A DNA stretch of 64,000 nucleotides. It comes from Amorphochlora amoebiformis (taxonomy: Eukaryota; Cercozoa; Chlorarachniophyceae). This document shows, piece by piece, positions 1 through 63,926 of this stretch (positions within the stretch are counted from its first letter, which is position 1; each line of letters begins with the position of its first letter). The DNA lies in the NCBI GenBank assembly GCA_054601695.1, contig BAAHQB010000164.1:124001-188000 (forward strand), read 5' to 3'. The notes under the pieces are model-generated. The model saw only the letters and a list, made by a program, of their open reading frames with translations. It searched no databases and was not told the origin of the DNA. A program made the translations under genes and the position numbers.

Positions 1-12365
<12,365 letters not shown>

Positions 12366-12389
12366 CTGAGATGAAGTCATGGCTTTAAT

Positions 12390-12960
12390 TTGAACCAAAT
12401 ACTTATTTTCGCGTACAACCTTACACATGCCTTTACAATCTTAAAACCCATATACATCTTAACACAGCAGTGTCATGCTATCGCGGCATACCTCACAAAC
12501 CACAGATGCATGCCCTCACGGCTCGCAAACCCCAGTGTACATGTTTTACACGGCCGGTACATTATCTCACGACCGCAAAATCTCATGTACATATTTACAC
12601 GCGAGTTAACAAGGTCTCATGATTGGTAAAACACCATATATATTTTTAGACATACACGGCGAACACATAGCTCTCAGCCGTAAACCCTATGCATGTTTGC
12701 ACGGTATGCACGCCCTTACTGTCCCCCTATGTATATATTCACACTTTTTCACATGCTCTCACGACCCACAAACCTTCTTGTACATATTTACACTCCAGAA
12801 TACATGTTCATGATCACATGCTTTTACGGACACACTCTTGTAGACTTTTAGGTCATGTTGTCACATGGTCACCTCAAACCCACATGTGAATACTTACATG
12901 CTCGAAAACACTTCCTAGACAACCAATAACCCCTAATTCGTTTGTTTTCTGTAAAAAAAT
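12390..12960. repeat. Decayed tandem repeat, about 60-bp period
   Basis: Blocks carrying variants of CTCACGACCCACAAACC followed by TGTACATATTTACAC recur along this stretch with many substitutions. They look like an old minisatellite that has lost its regularity. Open frames through it show no recognisable protein. A similar phrase (CATATTTACACGAATATATTCAC) is near 36.22 kb, outside this block. Confidence 0.5.
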
Positions 12961-13024
12961 CACTACATCTAATGCATAACATTTACACATCACAATTATA
13001 TTGAATATATATATATATGTATAT

Positions 13025-13143
<119 letters not shown>

Positions 13144-13289
13144 TATACATATGTACATTTAGTAATCGTGTTAAATAATACGTACTATTTAAACATATAT
13201 ATATATACACATATATATATATATAATATATTATAATATAATATATATATAATATTATCTACATATCATATTTCTACTTTCCCCCAAAA

Positions 13290-13930
13290 CCCCCATCACC
13301 TCCGTAATAATAGGCTCGCCGTATTCTGTGAACGTTGCATACTTTTCACACTCCTTGAGAAGCCTACCAATTCAACAGAATCTCTTTCTCACCACCCTTA
13401 GATCTAACATATTATTACCAGTCATAATCGTATTCAGGAGGCTTCTTGAGATGCGCTCTTCCGCTCAATGTTTCCTCTTCATAGGGCACAAACTCAGCCG
13501 GGGCAAGTGTAGCAAGTGGGTATGATAGTCACCTTGTTTTTGCTTACTATCGGCCTTGCGGTCTGCGACAACCGGAGCTGAGCCCGTTGGCTGATCCAAG
13601 TATTCTGAAAACGCAGCCTTTTGGGGACAAATTTAAATGATCTCAAATGGCGGAGGTGAGCAAAGTTATACAAAATTACCTTGGGGAGATTTCGCGTGGG
13701 TGGATTCACCTTCATACCCTCTCCAAACTCGCTTCCTAACCACTTTTTGCCTGCCTTTCTGTCGGTGCCTGGTAAGAGTCAAGGAGATGAGATAACACAT
13801 ATGAGAATTAAAATTTATTTGCATGATGTGGTTTACCAATGCTGGAATTCTGCGTACTCTTCCACGATTTGAGCTGCTTCGCTAGGGTCTCGGCTTCTGT
13901 GGAGGTTGTGGGGTGGGAGGTGTATACTGG
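13290..13930 (-). CDS. Tentative exons 5' of BRR2, unassigned
   Basis: GC-balanced, coding-like islands on the minus strand. They include ECEKYATFTEYGEPIITEVM at about 13.3-13.37 kb, APAEFVPYEEETLSGRAHLK at about 13.43-13.51 kb, EYLDQPTGSAPVVADRKADS at about 13.54-13.61 kb behind a TTTTCAG acceptor and before a GTGACT donor, KWLGSEFGEGMKVNPPTRNL at about 13.68-13.75 kb with a GTAATT donor, and a Glu/Ala-rich piece at about 13.85-13.92 kb. The QPTG segment faintly recalls the DEPTG region near the start of animal Brr2, so these may be its first exons; they could equally be a separate gene. No confident start codon was chosen. Confidence 0.4.
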
Positions 13931-14465
13931 CAAGCTATAATTATGGTGGAATACATGCAGCGAGGGGTACCATTGAACTGTGCCGCGCTTATCTCACTCA
14001 AATACTTCCGTATAACCTCCCTGATAAACATACAGATGGCTACTTGAGATCGAAAGAAATTATATCTAAGCTGTCACCTTTTGTACTTGACTGCTGACTT
14101 GAGATTTAACGTCTTGTACAGGACTCTCGCTCCACTGTGAGTATTATAGTCGACATTTATGACGCAGAATGTCAATGAAAACCTTAGTGCGATAGCTATA
14201 GGGTGGTGAATATGTGCACCAATCATATCAACCTTGCTACATCGTTGGGGGACGACCCTTCCTCACCAAGAAGGTCCCTACAAACACATACACCACGTCC
14301 GATTATTCATGCATAAGTGTGTCACAGGGTGATGAAATGATCACCTGACAATCTTGAGGAAACTCAAAAATAAGGGCCGAATCGCTCTCTTGGTCTCCTC
14401 TGTGGTTATAAACTCAGAAATAATAAAACAAACGGGCAATAAATGAACCGGAAGCATCAGCGCTA

Positions 14466-14763
14466 AAGGCCTTCCACGTCATGGCTTTTGCCTCCTTCTC
14501 CGCAAGCCTGGACAAAGGAGGTCGGCGTCAAAAGACTGGCAGCAATTCTCGCAAAATGGTGACAAGGACCATACCGGTCGCTTTCGCGGCGTTTTAGCGT
14601 TTCTTGACGACGCATTCGCTCCCAGGCGACGTCCATAGAGGCCCCATGCTCGGTCAATTGTCTCCGCAACGTCGCGGTGAAGGATGCTGCGGCCATCGGA
14701 GCGGTCGAGGCAACTCCAGAAATTGCTCGTTCGGGACCCTGGAAGATATGATTGATACATGGG
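14466..14763 (-). CDS. Hypothetical protein or exon
   Basis: A minus-strand frame is open for more than 300 bases and ends at a stop near 14464. It sits in the GC-richest unannotated island of this part of the window. The peptide includes GPERAISGVASTAPMAAASF and then an Arg-rich amphipathic-looking segment (WERMRRQETLKRRE). I recognise no domain. It could be the last exon of an unrecognised gene or a non-coding island; the alternative minus frame is also open for about 280 bases, which lowers confidence. Confidence 0.3.
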
Positions 14764-14999
14764 GCTGCGTCACGCATTAATATGTTACCTGGGGCCATAT
14801 CACGCTTACTTTCAGCTATGTCACACACACGTGAAAGAAATCATTTTTTCGGCAAATCCGCCTCACATGGCTCGAGGCTTGCTATGTGGCAGCGTGTACC
14901 CTTGTTTTAAGCCCTATATCAGCCCTATATCGGCAATACTTAACCCTTGAAGCCTCCCCTAAGGAGTCTTTGCGGGTGACGAGAAAGCTTTTGGGCTAA

Positions 15000-17305
<2,306 letters not shown>

Positions 17306-17329
17306 ATTCCTCATATTGACGTACTCACA

Positions 17330-21262
<3,933 letters not shown>

Positions 21263-21959
21263 GAGAGAGAGGAGTCAGTCTCCCAGCTGGCAAGAGTTGC
21301 AATTCTGTAAGATATGAGGAACAACATCATGAGTGCGCGGGCTAGTGGAAATGGAGAACTCCGGTGGATGGTGATGTGACGTCCGAGCTACTTTTTCAAT
21401 TGGGAGTACCAACCTTAACGGTGTGTACGGATATCAACACGTGCCGGACTATCTTTCAGTTCTATCGTAGCCCTTCAGACAAGAATTAGACCAATGGTAG
21501 TCCGAATTTTGGCAACTAGGCTGGCAAAACGCCCCAGGGAAGACGGACCCGCATCCGGAATCCGGATGACGATGGGACATCGGTGGGACATTTTGCTGTG
21601 TAGACCCGGACGATTCCAGGAGCATACGTGACACATCGATCAGTCACGATAAATGCCCGGGAGGCTTCGCCATGGGGGGTTGTCTTGGGGGCTGCTGCGA
21701 TTGTGACAAGGGGTAATGTAGGGAGATAGCTTGATTCTTTATGCCTATTAATTGTCCTTTTGGGTTGTACCATTATTCTGTCCTGCAATCCATCGGGCAT
21801 GAAAAAATCATGAATATTTGGTTTTGGGAACCAGGGTCGTTCCCAACGAGACGGCTAGGACTCGTAGCTCGACCCTCATATGGCTTGCAGGTCCTCTTCA
21901 TCCATCATATACATTCCTTCAAAGATGAAAATGATATACTTGCAGGACTTCAAGTATTA

Positions 21960-22616
21960 TTCGGAGCCTCCCGTCTGATAAGCGGGTAAGTGTATCGGTC
22001 TGCGCGACAAACCAGGTTGATAACTTTACTTCAAATGCTCTACAGGCTCACTGGAACCCGAGAAATAGTTCTTGGAGGCCTAGCGTACGTCGCGGTATCC
22101 AGCCAAGATCGCCATCTCATCAATCTGGTAATAATATTTCAGGAGCCAAAGTGTTGTATTAGGCCATCACCGACGTCCGATGTGCATCCCTCTCCCTTTC
22201 TCCTCTCACTACTCCCGCTCTCAATTCTCTATTTCTGTTCGATTTCCCATTGACAACACTACTCACGCTGTAAGGTCTGGTGGCACGCTTTCCTCTGTGC
22301 AATAGCCTTGGCCGACGAGATTACACGGGTATGTGTCCAACCTCAACTTGTATTCCTGACCGTAATTTCCCTTTCTGTTCCTCTCGTTTTCACCTCTCTG
22401 CAGGCCTCCCCTCGCTCCCTTCCTCAACACCACTCCACTCTACGTTTCTCAGTGTCTTTCACTCTCAGTCTTCTTTGCCTCCTACACTGTGACTCAGCTG
22501 CTGTCGATACATATCCACAGGCATCTTTCTGGTTTTATCATTTCGGCCGGGATCCTACGACAGAGGTTTTTATACTTCTCATTTTCCTTTTCCTTCAAAA
22601 GTGCATTTATCTAATT

Positions 22617-22647
<31 letters not shown>

Positions 22648-22648
22648 C

Positions 22649-22694
<46 letters not shown>

Positions 22695-22724
22695 GTGTGT
22701 GTGTGTGTATGTACGTATGTACAT

Positions 22725-22760
<36 letters not shown>

Positions 22761-22865
22761 TTATATATATATATATATTATGCACGATAATATACATACA
22801 TTTATTTGTATTTAAATATTTAAATATATATAATATATAATATATATATATATAATATATACACA

Positions 22866-22906
<41 letters not shown>

Positions 22907-22967
22907 CATATATGTAGTACAGTTTACGTACGTACGTATGTCCACTTTGCATTAAACTTTATTATTG

Positions 22968-23042
<75 letters not shown>

Positions 23043-23095
23043 TAATATATGCAATATGTATGTATTTAGGCTCTCTTCCTCCTCCACTTTCTCGA

Positions 23096-23142
<47 letters not shown>

Positions 23143-23408
23143 ACTCTTCTCTCTCTCCTCTCCCTCCCCATCCTCTCACTCTCTTTCCCTATCCTCTCTA
23201 TTTTTCTCGTCATCTAGATAGAGTCATAGAAATAAACTGCCACACAACATTTCTCTATCCCAAATCTCTCTCTCTCTCCTCTCTCTTCTCTTTCTTTCCC
23301 TCTCCTCGCTTTCCTCTCTTTTCTCTCTCGTCCTTCTCACATCTTCCTCTTCCTCCCTCCTTCTGTATAAATATATATACACATATACACATATATATGT
23401 GTATGTAC

Positions 23409-23457
<49 letters not shown>

Positions 23458-23520
23458 TATACACATCAGGTATTCCACGGCCAGACCGCTTGCCTGTATC
23501 TGATCGCAACATATTACAGG

Positions 23521-23573
<53 letters not shown>

Positions 23574-23720
23574 ATATACATATAATATATATAATATATA
23601 TATATATATATATAATATACATATAATATATATATATATATATGTAACTATGTCTAGTCATAATATCCTCTATTTATTCCTCTTGTTTAGGGCGAAGTAA
23701 CGAGTATACTCCTCTTTCTC

Positions 23721-23751
<31 letters not shown>

Positions 23752-23752
23752 C

Positions 23753-23814
<62 letters not shown>

Positions 23815-23818
23815 TTAC

Positions 23819-23863
<45 letters not shown>

Positions 23864-23906
23864 AGTGTTATAATGTTATTTTTTATATCTATTCATACAT
23901 ATTACA

Positions 23907-23941
<35 letters not shown>

Positions 23942-24061
23942 ATATACATGTATATATATGCGTAATATTATATTTATATCTATTTACAGTATATAATATA
24001 CATGCACATATGTATATATTGATTAAATATACATATATATATATGTGTGTGTGTGCGTGTG

Positions 24062-24096
<35 letters not shown>

Positions 24097-24248
24097 TTAT
24101 TTATATTTATATATAATATGTGTATATATATATATATATAGATATATTATATATAATATATATATATATGTATGTATATATATATATATATGTATATGTG
24201 TATATTATATATATGTGTGTATGTATATATGTATGTATATATATAGAA

Positions 24249-24280
<32 letters not shown>

Positions 24281-24281
24281 T

Positions 24282-24334
<53 letters not shown>

Positions 24335-24368
24335 ATATATATATGTATATGTGTATGTACATATATAC

Positions 24369-24399
<31 letters not shown>

Positions 24400-24404
24400 C
24401 ACAT

Positions 24405-24461
<57 letters not shown>

Positions 24462-24786
24462 TATAATATATTTATATCTATATATAGTATATAAAATAGA
24501 CATGATATATATATATATATATATGCATATATATTTTTTTATACAGTATATAATATACAGATACACAAATATATGGTGAACTAAAGAGTACACCAGCTCT
24601 AAACATTCCCCCTCTCTTACTTATCCACAATATATAAATACATACAAATACATATAAATATTCGTATGTAATAATATATTGAATTATATGTGTATATATA
24701 TGTATGTACATGTATTATATGTATATATATATATATATGTGTGTATGTGTGTATACATGTATGTTTATATGTATATACATATATAC

Positions 24787-24818
<32 letters not shown>

Positions 24819-24874
24819 GTATATATTCGTATACACATACATGTATATATGTATGTTTCATAGAATATTCATAA

Positions 24875-24928
<54 letters not shown>

Positions 24929-25161
24929 TTAGCATGACAATGTACCAAATTCTGAGGGAGTGTGCAGGGGTGTCCTCGACGGGAGGGGTAATAACTCCTT
25001 TTCTCCCCTCTCTATCACTCTCTCCATCTCTCTCTCTCGCTCTCTCCCTTTGTATCTCTATCTCTGTCATTCACCCGCTCTCTCTCTGCTCTCTCTTTAT
25101 GTGTCTGAATGATTAGTAAGCTATATGCACACGCACACACACACACACACACAAATATGTA

Positions 25162-25204
<43 letters not shown>

Positions 25205-25213
25205 CTATTCATG

Positions 25214-25249
<36 letters not shown>

Positions 25250-25319
25250 TATGTATATTCTCTCTGTCTGTGTGTGTATGTGTGCTTGTCAATTATAATT
25301 AACCAACAATATACATATT

Positions 25320-25354
<35 letters not shown>

Positions 25355-25424
25355 CTACCCAGCAATATACATGTATATATATATACAACAATATACATAC
25401 ATATATATATATATATATATGTTA

Positions 25425-25455
<31 letters not shown>

Positions 25456-25504
25456 GTGTACATATATATATATATATATAAATATATGTATATATATATA
25501 TGTA

Positions 25505-25593
<89 letters not shown>

Positions 25594-25649
25594 CATATAC
25601 ATATATATATATATATAGTTGTGTATACACATATATACAGTATGTCATG

Positions 25650-25685
<36 letters not shown>

Positions 25686-25704
25686 ATATATATATCAATG
25701 TACA

Positions 25705-25750
<46 letters not shown>

Positions 25751-25772
25751 ATATATATATACATATATGTAC

Positions 25773-25820
<48 letters not shown>

Positions 25821-25826
25821 ATATAC

Positions 25827-25904
<78 letters not shown>

Positions 25905-26042
25905 TTATACATATATATATATATACATATACATACATATATATATAGTATGTAAATATGAACGCGTACCTAAATACGTACCATCACACAAATCAATCAG
26001 ACATATACAGTACTGGCTGATGGAAAGGACAGCTGACTACTG
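21960..26042 (+). CDS. Possible multi-exon plus-strand gene with hydrophobic segments
   Basis: Small plus-strand islands with plausible splice sites run away from the zinc-finger gene. They include a GTAAGT donor at about 21.987 kb, [17 protein letters not shown] with a GTATGTG donor at about 22.28-22.33 kb, [15 protein letters not shown] at about 22.52-22.57 kb, [17 protein letters not shown] at about 23.47-23.52 kb between an ATCAG acceptor and a GTTATA donor, [11 protein letters not shown] at about 23.69-23.72 kb, [19 protein letters not shown] at about 24.93-24.99 kb before GTAATA, and a terminal [10 protein letters not shown] with a TGA near 26.04 kb. Several pieces are hydrophobic enough for membrane helices. 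The MYQILR piece loosely recalls drug/metabolite-transporter proteins, but that is a guess. The frame of each island is not independently proven. Confidence 0.4.
23098..23370. repeat. CT-rich microsatellite
   Basis: (CT)n at 23098-23139 followed by diverged pyrimidine-rich sequence, with one non-repetitive gap at 23215-23260. Confidence 0.85.
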
Positions 26043-26049
26043 ACTCAAG

Positions 26050-26506
26050 TATCGCAACAATCGTTCTAATTACAAGAATCTAGTGTATGTTGCGGCCATC
26101 ATCGAGATCACAAGACCCATCATCGGAGCGTTGAGTGATCTCTCATCATGCGGCTAGTGCGGCGACGGTATATGAAGTTGGGGTATCAAATTCAAATTAT
26201 CATTGAGTTGCTCTATATGATTGCATCATGATTTATAGCATCATATATAAGTTGGTGTATATCAAAATTCAATATAATAATTGAGTATGATATATTTACA
26301 ACTCTAATCTAGCTAATATTATGATTACGGGCATTATTATTACATCAGCTATTATCTAAGCTATAACTCTCCAGACTGTTGCATCTCACAAATTTACTAG
26401 TATTACATGAATATATACGTAGTTTTTGATCATGAGCCATGATATCTTACTACATCTAGTACATTCTTTCCCCTAGCCAGAGAGTCACTAGGGACATGTT
26501 AAATAA

Positions 26507-26542
<36 letters not shown>

Positions 26543-26678
26543 TAGACTCATGATATAATTCATACTAAAATTGAACTACGGTTATGCAAACCGTTAAATA
26601 TTTCACTGAATTTGTCAGAATGCATTGAAAGTTTGAAATCGATTTAAATTATAATTAAAATCTAATCGGGTGTGCTGG
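26050..26678. other. Spacer between convergent genes
   Basis: No gene seen. This is AT-rich unique sequence with several CTAG and TCTAG words and one short TA tract near 26510. It lies between the end of the plus-strand candidate gene and the stop codon of the minus-strand kelch gene. Confidence 0.6.
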
Positions 26679-47414
<20,736 letters not shown>

Positions 47415-47818
47415 TTTTTTTTTTTTGAAAATTTGAATACTAGTGACCGGTCGTGAGGTCACACCACATTTCTGTTTTTTTTTAACTTTTCGGCGAAATG
47501 GTTTGGATCCGGCCTTTGGATTCCGTTTGGGCGCGATCTGCATGCAAGAAGAAGGGGACATTCAAAAAATGGGTAAAGGATCTGGGTAGATGACCGGATC
47601 TTGTACGTCACCCAGAGCATTTTTTGAGGGATGCTTAGGACTGAGACGTCCCCATCGAACACTTAAGATTAAAGTGAAAATACGGAATGGATACCCATTC
47701 TTCAAGATTAAATCCCTATTAGATGTCTGGGAAAAAGAAAATTTTGCGCTGGTGATACTCGTCACTCGTGTTCTCAGCCTTCAGTGATTCCTCAGTCAGG
47801 TCGAGAAAGAGTCCTCCG
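47415..47818. promoter_or_regulatory. Head-to-head intergenic region (putative bidirectional promoter)
   Basis: About 400 bases separate the start codon of the minus-strand kelch gene from the start of the plus-strand WD40 gene. It holds two poly-T runs, near 47413-47426 and 47475-47483, and GC-balanced unique sequence. It is one of the few long stretches without TA tracts. The promoter role is inferred from gene orientation only; no TATA box or initiator was identified with confidence. Confidence 0.45.
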
Positions 47819-51993
<4,175 letters not shown>

Positions 51994-52681
51994 TTTAAAC
52001 TAGATGAAACGTCCCAAAGTACACTATTTCTAGTAGTCAAGTTTAGTACTAGTACTTTTGATAATCACCATCACTGCTTTCTAGCTTTGGTCACACACTA
52101 AACCTAGTAAACCCAGAAACCCCTCGTCAGCTAGTCGAGAATGTCACAAGAACCTAGAGAACGGTTCGTACGCGTTTACTAGGTTTTAGTACCGTAAGTC
52201 AGTGACGACTACAGTATCTAGAGTCTAGAGAGTATATATCCCAGGTGTAGGAATCTACGATAAAATATAATAGTCTAGCGCTAGCTAGTACTATACTCTA
52301 GACTAGTAGATACTATCTATATACTCTAGATACCTAGGATATATACTAGATCTACTAGATCTAGTCTAGCTAGTAGTCTAGTTTGGTCTAGTGGTAGTAC
52401 CTATAGCTATATAGAGTACGTAGTAGATGTATGTCTCAACTTACATACTAGTACTAATATGTTTTCGGACCGGAATGTGCCATTCGGAATCTAGAGAATT
52501 TGCAGGCTAAAATTGAGGCAAATGCTAGTTGTTCAAACTTCTAGACTTGGCGTGCGTAACTTCTGTGACTCACATTTTAGACGTCACTAGACAACTAGAC
52601 TATGATCTAGATATCTAGAATTAGTCTAGACCGTCAAGTTTAAGTTGTATTTAGTCACACGAGGGCATGTCCAAAACCTTG
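51994..52681. other. CTAG-rich spacer between convergent genes
   Basis: No coding exon seen. The spacer lies between the stop codons of the WD40 and PI3K-like genes. It is unusual in base words: CTAG and its extensions (TCTAGA, ACTAGT, GCTAGC, CCTAGG) recur far above expectation, densest at about 52200-52400 and again at 52560-52630. There is no TA tract here. Any transcription termination signal was not identified. Confidence 0.6.
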
Positions 52682-60572
<7,891 letters not shown>

Positions 60573-61502
60573 CTCGCAACGAAGGAGCCGTCAAGACCCC
60601 TTTGGCCGCCCTTGAATCTCAGCCGAGTCTACAGCCGAAAAGATAATTTCTAAGGCAGCGCAACACGGAAAAAAGTCAAAACAGAGGATTTTATAAGGCG
60701 GAATAACCTTGAATCCACTTTTTCCTATGATGTTTGAAACTGATATTTGACGACACCGGGCCGTGTCACGCTCAGGGTGGTGATGGAGCTCTCTGCGAGG
60801 TTTGACTGGTCGGCCGTCCTGAAGTGAAGTCTGTTGTCAATTAGAGTCGCAGCTTATTGCTGTTTTGTATCACCCCGAGATGAAGTTCAATCGGAGTCTT
60901 CAGCGAAGGTTGCAAATCATTGGGTAGGCTTCCCTCTATGGGACAATCGAAGGCGAAGGTCAATAAATACAGGCTGGATTACATTCCCGAAGGTTTTGGC
61001 GCCATTTAAAAGGTACTAATAGCGTAGAGGGGGCGTGGATTGACAATCAACATTTAATCTAGTGTTGCTTTGTGCAGTGGTTGTAAAAGATTAATTTTGA
61101 TTTTGAGTGCTGGCATTATCATTGTTCATGCTACAATTTTATGTGTATACATAATATATACATAAATTATATATGTGTGTATATTTGTAGATGTACATAT
61201 ATATTTTATGTATGCCTATACTTGTGTGAATATACACATCGTCATAGTGTATATATGTAAATAATACTAAATATATATGCCAGCGCAGCGCAATGGTGAT
61301 TAGAGTCAAGGTAGTCCATGATTTGTCAAGTCCAGTTTGAATTAGACCGCTTGGATATACGCAACTATGAATATATCGGTGAACTCATCAATTAAATTCA
61401 AATATACGATTAGATTACGGTTAGAGCTAGGGTTAGGGTTAGGGTTACGTTTAAGTTTAGGGTACTACTACGTGCATGCATATATACAGTAATATACATA
61501 TA

Positions 61503-61556
<54 letters not shown>

Positions 61557-61562
61557 TAATAT

Positions 61563-61614
<52 letters not shown>

Positions 61615-62159
61615 TGTATACATATCGTATATATACATATATATCATATACACACTACTAACTCTAGTATTATATATATATATGTATGTATGCATATACA
61701 TATATATATATATATATATATAATATTATATATTGTAAGATATATGTATATCGGATACTGATATATCATATATGTTATCATAGTCACTATGATACAACAT
61801 ACACATATATCTATTACATGCAATCAGTATAATCTAGATCATCGATATCGAAGTTGTATATAATATTATGCTACCAGACTATCCCACAACAATTAAATTA
61901 AAATTAGTCTGATGTATATGTGCATGTACGTACTGTGACTCATGATGTCAGAGTCTTGTATGATATAAAATTATCATATAATATTACTATGATTCATAAT
62001 ATAATGCAAATCTTGTGTATAACATCTGGTATGATATTATTGATATATATATATATATATATATATCAGTATATATATATATATATATATACACAATAGA
62101 TATATATATTTTTATAATATATATTCTAATATATAAAAATATGTATCTAGATATATCTA

Positions 62160-62199
<40 letters not shown>

Positions 62200-62463
62200 A
62201 TATTATATATATATATATATATATGTACATATATGTACTAGAAATTAGCAAGTTTAATCAGTTAATTGGCCATGATTAAGTTCAACTAGTTCAACAACAT
62301 ACAGCATGCAACGCTTTGATCACTTCATCAATCGAAAGATACTATCTCTTAATTCGTTCGCATACTAGACATAGCTTCGTGGCAAAAAGAGAGTTAACTT
62401 TCGGTTATTGCATAAAACTACTTCGAGCTCGAGTTACAGCCTTATGCGGGCAAGACCGGCTGC
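60573..62463. other. Spacer upstream of the PI3K-like gene
   Basis: No supported gene. 60.57-61.05 kb is unique sequence of moderate GC and may hold the promoter of the PI3K-like gene. 61.1-62.24 kb is AT-rich with TA tracts near 61500-61610, 61700-61720, 62040-62090 and 62160-62225, and a short TTAGGG-like run at about 61411-61465. A plus-strand frame at 60834-61019 begins with a non-ATG codon and shows no domain. Confidence 0.6.
61411..61465 (+). repeat. Short degenerate TTAGGG run
   Basis: A few TTAGGG-like units among diverged ones, in the spacer between the PI3K-like and RhoGDI genes. A still shorter run (two to three units) is at about 56943-56958, in a PI3K-gene intron. Confidence 0.7.
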
Positions 62464-63294
62464 TTACTGCACGATTTTAATCTTAAATTCCCACTTCAGG
62501 TGCTCCTGCTTGTCGAGATCGTAGAAGATTCCTGTACCCGTGTAGCCTCCACGCATCACATACCTGCAAACCAAACGTCTTTAGATTAAAAATGTGTTTG
62601 TGTTTGTATGCTTCGATGTATGATACCCTGAGGGAGCCTCGTCATAATGCTTCTGGAACCACTCTTGAATTTGTTTCTTCGGTCCGTAGGATCCAAGGAC
62701 GTAGTCCTCAGTGTTGGAGAAGATGCCCTAGCATCCAAATAAACTTAGCATTACATAGCGACACAAAATGTGACGTACCTTAGCGAGCTTCAGCTTCATC
62801 TTGAGACCGTGACAGATATCATGTTGAATATAGAAGCCTACCCCAAACTTGTACTTCGCTTTCTCCTGCATACCAAGGCGTCAGACGCCCGCTACCTTCG
62901 CTTCGACGGAGTGTACCTTTATCTCGATTGGCTCCTTTTTCAACTTCTCCAGAAGCTTCTTATCGGTCGGGTCAAGAACAATCTTCTTCCCGTCCTCGAA
63001 CAGAACGTAGAACTCCTTCACAATCACCTTACGGGGATCATTGGGAAACGGAGTCTCCACCTGCCCAAATCATAAGTGAGGTCAAAAACTTTCTAAGTTG
63101 GTGGTGTACAGTGGCCCGAAAGAATAGGCTTGGCTGACATCTCCAAGAAGTTGCTTTTTATAGTTGTTGAGCGACTTATCATCCGTATCTTTCGACTGGA
63201 TTGCCGCCAGGTGGCTGGTATCTTTCTTCTTCTCAGAAGTCTGGGGAAATTCAACATCAGAATAGGCTCCCCATCGAAGTTTTTTCATAAACAT
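62464..63294 (-). CDS. Rho GDP-dissociation inhibitor (complete, 5 exons)
   Basis: RhoGDI extracts prenylated Rho/Rac GTPases from membranes and holds them GDP-bound in the cytosol. Exons on the minus strand are 63139-63294, 62917-63060, 62779-62865, 62627-62727 and 62464-62563. All introns are GT-AG with matching phases, giving 195 residues, close to the usual ~200. The N-terminal regulatory arm has DDKSLNNYKKQLLGDV, like the SLRKYKEALLG segment of animal RhoGDI. The immunoglobulin-like fold follows: DPRKVIVKEFYVLFEDGKK, FYIQHDICHGLKMKLKLAK, then the signature EDYVLGSYGPKKQ, EEAP-like DEAPSGYVMRGGYTGTG, and C-terminal KQEHLKWEFKIKIVQ. The start ATG has an in-frame TGA upstream; a second in-frame ATG lies two codons downstream. 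Unlike its neighbours the gene has only short introns and no TA tract. Confidence 0.92.
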
Positions 63295-63518
63295 TACATT
63301 GGTACGAACTACATTTGAGAAATCATATCTAGATCACGAAAAATAGAACAGATAGTGCATGAATGGGAGAGGAAGTGGGGGCCAATGCCACCATGTTTCG
63401 TATCTGCACAAGCCTGATCCGACACCTGGGTTTCGAACGTAATCCCGGGATTACAGGTTGCTTTTTACCTTTTCGGCCTGGATGTTGCATGCACGTGTCC
63501 CCCTGATCCACGTGTCGT

Positions 63519-63926
63519 ATGGTGTACAGACATATTTTCCCCACCCTATTCGCCACAGTCCTGCACGCGCTTTCCGGAGTCTGTTATGACGCATGCCTCG
63601 AAGAAGTACAGGCTGATGATTTCAACAAGGATCCGAAAGTGATAGAGCGCGGAGCGGGAAAGGGCACTTTTGACGATGGAGCAAACGAAGACAAAGAGGA
63701 ATCTCTCCTCCTGCACGACAGCTGCCGTGACAACGCCAGCGAGATGGCTCAAGCGGAGAACAACAACAACCTCCGGAGAACCGATACATTGACCGGTGGA
63801 TCATGGTGGGCGTCACGGCGAGGCCTGACCGAAGGCCTCGGATACGATGGCATTGCCAATCGGAGACTACACCTTCGCGAATTCATCGGGCTGATGATGT
63901 GGATTTCAGGGTTGGGAGATATCTGA
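63519..63926 (+). CDS. Hypothetical ORF, divergent from RhoGDI
   Basis: A 135-codon ATG-to-TGA frame on the plus strand. The second half is rich in Asp, Glu, Asn and Arg (EMAQAENNNNLRRTDTLTGG) and shows coding-like composition. It lies head-to-head with RhoGDI, with a 224-base gap. An internal CGCCACAG could be an acceptor, so the true exon may start at about 63560 and the first residues may be intronic. No domain recognised; a minus-strand frame of about 200 bases overlaps it. Confidence 0.35.
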   Translation: MVYRHIFPTLFATVLHALSGVCYDACLEEVQADDFNKDPKVIERGAGKGTFDDGANEDKEESLLLHDSCRDNASEMAQAENNNNLRRTDTLTGGSWWASRRGLTEGLGYDGIANRRLHLREFIGLMMWISGLGDI

